Shown in pieces: positions 60,661 through 64,000 of a stretch of DNA of 64,000 nt. Each line of letters opens with the position of its first letter. Position 1 is the first letter of the stretch. The notes under the pieces are model-generated. The model was not told the DNA's origin, searched no databases, and was given only the letters and a program-made list of their open reading frames with translations. This stretch comes from Methylobacterium sp. Leaf118 (GTDB lineage Bacteria; Pseudomonadota; Alphaproteobacteria; Rhizobiales; Beijerinckiaceae): the NCBI RefSeq assembly GCF_920984675.1, contig NZ_CAKLBV010000001.1, forward strand, positions 168,230 through 232,229. The letters are read 5' to 3'. Both the position numbers and the translations under genes were made by a program.

Positions 60661-61404
60661 TCACGCCATCCAGGTCGAGCCGCTCGTGGTGGCGAGCGCC
60701 ATGCTGTCCTGGCCGATATCGGCGGCGTTGTAGCCGAGGATCTGAGCGAGCTGCTCGCGAGCCCGCCAGACGCGGCTCTTCACCGTGCCGATCCGGCAGT
60801 TCATCACGGTCGCCGCCTCCTCGTAGCTGAGGTTCTCGATCGCCACGAGGATGAGCGCCTGCCGCATCGGCAGGGGCAGTTTGGCCAGGGCCATCTGCGC
60901 GTCGAGAAGATCGACGTGCCCCGACTGCTCCGGCGCCGCCGCCAGCCGCTCGGCGTAATCGCCGTCGCTGTCGGCGACCTCGCGGACCTCCTTGCGGTGG
61001 CGCGAGTAGAAGGCGTTGCGCATGATCGTGAACAGCCACGCGCCGAGATTGGTGCCGACGGTGAAGCGCGACCGGCTGCGCCAGGCCCGCAGGAACGTGT
61101 CCTGAACGAGGTCGTCGGCGGCCGACGGGTTCTTCGTCAACGACATCGCGAAGTTGTAGAGCCGCGGAGTCATCTCGATGATGGACGAGCGGAACGTCTC
61201 CTCATCCCGGCCCTCCTGCGCCACCAGGACGGTCTCGAGCCGGGCGAGAAGTTCGTCGAAGCGGTTCGAGCCGGTGCTCGGACTGCCCGGCATTCGGGCA
61301 TAGGCTTCCGCGAGGAGGGTGCCGAGACGGTGCTGGACGTCGAAGGCGAGCATGGGCCCCTCGCCGATGGGCAGGGCAGGGGCAAGGGCAGTCTTGGTAG
61401 GCAT
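60661..61404 (-). CDS. ECF RNA polymerase sigma factor
   Basis: A 247-aa sigma-70 family protein with region 2 (SLTKNPSAADDLVQDTFLRA, AWLFTIMRNAFYS) and region 4 (LPLPMRQALILVAIENLSYE, EAATVMNCRIGTVKSRVWRA). It has an unusual N-terminal extension of about 70 residues and a C-terminal extension after region 4. The ATG at 61404 is a guess; ATG 17 codons later is also possible. No anti-sigma gene is adjacent. This one is unrelated in context to the sigma factor at 20572. Confidence 0.85.
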   Translation of the reverse strand: MPTKTALAPALPIGEGPMLAFDVQHRLGTLLAEAYARMPGSPSTGSNRFDELLARLETVLVAQEGRDEETFRSSIIEMTPRLYNFAMSLTKNPSAADDLVQDTFLRAWRSRSRFTVGTNLGAWLFTIMRNAFYSRHRKEVREVADSDGDYAERLAAAPEQSGHVDLLDAQMALAKLPLPMRQALILVAIENLSYEEAATVMNCRIGTVKSRVWRAREQLAQILGYNAADIGQDSMALATTSGSTWMA

Positions 61405-61619
61405 CAGGTCCTGTGCGTTGATCACGGACTTGCGCAAGGGCGCATGCCCCGCACCTCCGTTGTCCCGCGATTTGCCGCGCGCTGCGCCAACATAGATTAG
61501 CAGGTTCGTCGGCGAGCTACGTCGAATCGCGGCGAGTGCCAAAAGATCGCAGGAACGAACGGCGGGATCACCTTGCGTGCAGGTGGAATAACCAGATTTG
61601 TCACAAATGATTGTGCCGG

Positions 61620-63659
61620 ATGAACGATCGCGACCGGACCGTGTTGTCGCGGGACGGGGCTGGCCCCGCTTTCATCAAGGAATTGACGCTCCCCATGGGC
61701 TGGCCATTTCGCGCGCTCGTCGCTTCAGGATTGGCCGCTGGAGCGGTCGTCGCCGTTGGGGCGTTCGCCCGCTTCAGCTACGCGCCGATGCCCGTGGCCG
61801 GGGATGTGCTGAACGGCGACCGCTACGCCCTGCGCACCGCCTACGATCTGCTCGGGCGGCGCGTCTCCGCCGAGGAGGCGGAGGGGATGAAGGCGAGCCC
61901 CGAAGGCCGGGCGGCGCTGTCACCGGAGCGGGGAGCGATCGCGATCGACGCGGCACTGGTCGAGCGCGGACGCGAGGCCTTCTACCGCGAGACCTTCGGC
62001 AACGAGGTCTTCCTCACCGACGTGATGGGCATGCTCGACGGCGGTCTGTCGCCGTTCGAGGTGGCGCGTGCCGTGGCGGCGCTCGGTGGCGAGGGCACGG
62101 GCAACCTCAAAGTGCGAATGGCCCGAGACATGACGGTCGGCGACCGCGTCTGGCGCAAGGGCGACGAGGTGCCGACCGGCCTCGACGTGGCCCGTGGCTC
62201 CCGCTTCATCCTCGGCATCCGCACGTTCTACGATCGCGGCCATCTGCGCATGGGCATCACCTGTGCGCTCTGCCACGCGGCGGTCGATCCGGCCTCTGGC
62301 AAGGTGGTGGAGGGCGCTCCCAACGCTGATCTCAATGCCGGCCTGCTCATGGCGCTCTCGAAGAACGCGAGCGCCTACTTCATGCACGGCAGCCTCGACC
62401 TCGAGGCTCATCCGGGCGACCCGGGCCGCACCGTCACGTCGCAGGAGGGAACGAGGATCCCCTTGCCCGATCCTCCATCCTTCGAGGCCGCCGCCAAGGT
62501 TCAGGTGGCGAGCTGGCCCCCGGGCAGCTTCGATTCCTCTGCCGACCGTGTGACGAACCCGACCTCGATCCCGTCGAGCTTCTCAGCCTACAGTGAGCCC
62601 TACAGCTGGAGCGGACGCGAGGCCGTGGGGCCGTTCAAGGGATTGTCCTCGCTCAACAACAACGTTCACGCCGCCAATTCCGACACGACGCAGCAGACGG
62701 CCGCCGCCCGGACGCTGTTCGGACTCGATCCCGAACTCTATCTCGGCACGGTGCTGCAGGGCGCCGCCGCGCAGGCCCTCCGCTACGATCCGGCCGGTCC
62801 GCAACGTCCGACCGAGGTGCTGGCCGCCGCCGACCCGACGCCGGATTCGCCCGGTCTCAACCGCTACGCGGTGCTGCCGAGCTTTCCCGCCACCAACTAC
62901 ATGACCGACAACGGATTGTTCGCCTCCGTGCCCGGCGAGCCGGCCAACCACGCCAACAACGCCATGTCGGCCTTCCAGAACCTGTTGCGCGCCCCCGACG
63001 CCGGGCCCGGCGAGACCGAGAAGCGGACGACCGGTCGCGCGGTGTTCGAGCGCGCAAGCTGCGCCGGTTGCCATGCGGGGCCGGCGCTTACCGCCAACCG
63101 CATCGTGCCGGTCGCGGAGATCGGTACCGAGCCGAGCCGGGCGCGTGCCGGAGCCAAGATGGAGGCGCGCCTCGCTCCGCCGACGATGTTCGCCACGAAC
63201 ACGCCCTTCCCGCTGCCAGCCGATCCGACGCTCGTGCCGATTCCCCTGGAGGGGGCGGCGCTGCGACAGGTCCAGCTCGGCTGGGCCCATGCCGGAACGG
63301 GGGGCGGCTACAAGATCCCGAATCTCGTGGGGCTCGCCTGGAGCGCACCCTACCTGCACGATTCCGGCGTCGCCGTCGGGCCGGACCCGGAGCGGCATCT
63401 CGGCGTGCCCGGCACGGTCGATGCCGGGGTGACGCCGGACCCGGCCCAGAGCCTCCGGGCTCTGGTCGACCGCGGCCTGCGCGCTCGGGTCATCACCGCC
63501 AATGCAGGGTCCGAGAAAGCCCGCACCGCCCGCGTCACCGGCGCGGGCCATGCCTACTGGGCCGACCGGCAGGCTGGGTTCTCGGATGCCGAGCAGAGCG
63601 CGCTCGTGGCCTACCTCCTCTCGGTCGATCGGCTGACGGAGGACGTTCCGGTGCCCTAA
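61620..63659 (+). CDS. Membrane-anchored di-heme cytochrome c protein, 679 aa
   Basis: One N-terminal helix (about 26-50) anchors a large periplasmic protein with two heme-c sites, CALCH at 215-219 and CAGCH at 481-485. The region around the second heme resembles cytochrome c peroxidase-like di-heme proteins (TGRAVFERASCAGCHAGPAL, then KIPNLVGLAWSAPYLHDSGV). Electron donors and acceptors are unknown. It is convergent with the peptidase gene and overlaps its stop. Confidence 0.85.
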   Translation: MNDRDRTVLSRDGAGPAFIKELTLPMGWPFRALVASGLAAGAVVAVGAFARFSYAPMPVAGDVLNGDRYALRTAYDLLGRRVSAEEAEGMKASPEGRAALSPERGAIAIDAALVERGREAFYRETFGNEVFLTDVMGMLDGGLSPFEVARAVAALGGEGTGNLKVRMARDMTVGDRVWRKGDEVPTGLDVARGSRFILGIRTFYDRGHLRMGITCALCHAAVDPASGKVVEGAPNADLNAGLLMALSKNASAYFMHGSLDLEAHPGDPGRTVTSQEGTRIPLPDPPSFEAAAKVQVASWPPGSFDSSADRVTNPTSIPSSFSAYSEPYSWSGREAVGPFKGLSSLNNNVHAANSDTTQQTAAARTLFGLDPELYLGTVLQGAAAQALRYDPAGPQRPTEVLAAADPTPDSPGLNRYAVLPSFPATNYMTDNGLFASVPGEPANHANNAMSAFQNLLRAPDAGPGETEKRTTGRAVFERASCAGCHAGPALTANRIVPVAEIGTEPSRARAGAKMEARLAPPTMFATNTPFPLPADPTLVPIPLEGAALRQVQLGWAHAGTGGGYKIPNLVGLAWSAPYLHDSGVAVGPDPERHLGVPGTVDAGVTPDPAQSLRALVDRGLRARVITANAGSEKARTARVTGAGHAYWADRQAGFSDAEQSALVAYLLSVDRLTEDVPVP

Positions 63660-64000
63660 CCGCGCCGGCTGCGCACCATCAGCACTCGGGCCGCTTCGGC
63701 GAAGGCCGCGACCCAACGCTCGGGATCACGGGAGGCGCGTCCCCCGCGCGAGGGACGGGCCGTGCGCGGCGGCATCGGGATGTGCAGGAACACCGCCGGA
63801 CAGCCCTGCGCCAGCACCCGGTAATAGGCGGCGTTGCATAGGTAGCGCCCGGCATCGCGCGAGAGGGCGGCCTCGAGCCCGGCGCGGCGCAGAGCGACCT
63901 GCACCGGGCCGGCGGCGGGGCTTCGGCGCAGGGCCGGGCCGCCGGGCTCGAAGGCGAGCCGCCGCGAGACCCGGCCCGAGGCGTCGGGAAACAGCCGGCT
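63656..64000 (-). CDS. pcp: Pyroglutamyl-peptidase I, C-terminal part (cut by window edge)
   Basis: The frame runs in from the right edge. It contains the active-site region of pyrrolidone-carboxylate peptidase: ALSRDAGRYLCNAAYYRVL, where the Cys is the catalytic nucleophile in the family, and AVFLHIPMPP with the catalytic His. The enzyme removes N-terminal pyroglutamate. The 5' part lies outside the window, so full length is unknown. Confidence 0.82.
   Translation of the reverse strand, partial: SRLFPDASGRVSRRLAFEPGGPALRRSPAAGPVQVALRRAGLEAALSRDAGRYLCNAAYYRVLAQGCPAVFLHIPMPPRTARPSRGGRASRDPERWVAAFAEAARVLMVRSRRG

Noticed and set aside
61590..61619. GGAATA upstream of the di-heme cytochrome gene as a fifth ECF promoter
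   Set aside because: GGAATA is present but no GCATCT lies 14 bp downstream.

Overview
The window is uniformly GC-rich DNA with GTG/TTG starts, ATGA-type gene overlaps and an alphaproteobacterial LexA box. It fits a Methylobacterium-type alphaproteobacterium, but the genus is an inference because no 16S or methylotrophy marker is present.

0.6-17.7 kb is a zinc/cadmium/cobalt/nickel resistance block. It holds a P1B-type Zn/Cd ATPase divergent from a MerR/CadR regulator, a CDF exporter (CzcD-like), a ZIP-family transporter, a two-component system, a CzcBA RND pump with a small Cys-rich exported protein in front, a CsoR/RcnR-type sensor with an NreB-like MFS exporter, and four small exported His-rich proteins. 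The MerR regulator appears to control two promoters that share a 20-bp spacer and the same palindrome.

18.1-28.5 kb is a second functional block built around an ECF sigma factor with a membrane anti-sigma factor and a LysR regulator. I find one promoter pattern, GGAATA-N14-GCATCT, four times here. The copies lie in front of the sigma operon, a DUF305/beta-propeller pair, a beta-propeller/sulfite-oxidase pair, and a Tat-exported sulfite dehydrogenase with its cytochrome c. A YeiH-family putative sulfate exporter gene follows. Together these look like an envelope oxidant/sulfite regulon.

28.5-40.9 kb holds a phosphoglycerate mutase paralogue, a CusBA-type copper/silver RND operon with accessory exported proteins, and two arsenic operons: arsR-acr3-(truncated MFS) and arsR-arsC-arsB-MFS, with arsH divergent. 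Each arsR start is preceded by an inverted repeat with a 12-nt gap.

41.0-46.9 kb opens with a deletion scar that joins the remains of a divergent aldo/keto reductase-LysR pair. A complete four-gene QatABCD anti-phage system follows on the minus strand: KAP NTPase, QatB, a QueC-like protein and a TatD-like nuclease.

47-56.8 kb is an accessory stretch of small uncharacterised genes. It includes a tightly packed run of short overlapping genes behind a Cro/CI-like regulator, a metallophosphoesterase and a LexA-box gene. It ends at a tRNA-Met(CAT) gene. No integrase, transposase, capsid or terminase gene is visible.

57-64 kb looks like core chromosome: a decayed AAA+ ATPase, an N-acetylglutaminylglutamine amidotransferase, a class II glutamine amidotransferase, another ECF sigma factor, a large di-heme cytochrome c protein, and the C-terminal part of a pyroglutamyl peptidase cut by the window edge. 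No CRISPR array was seen.
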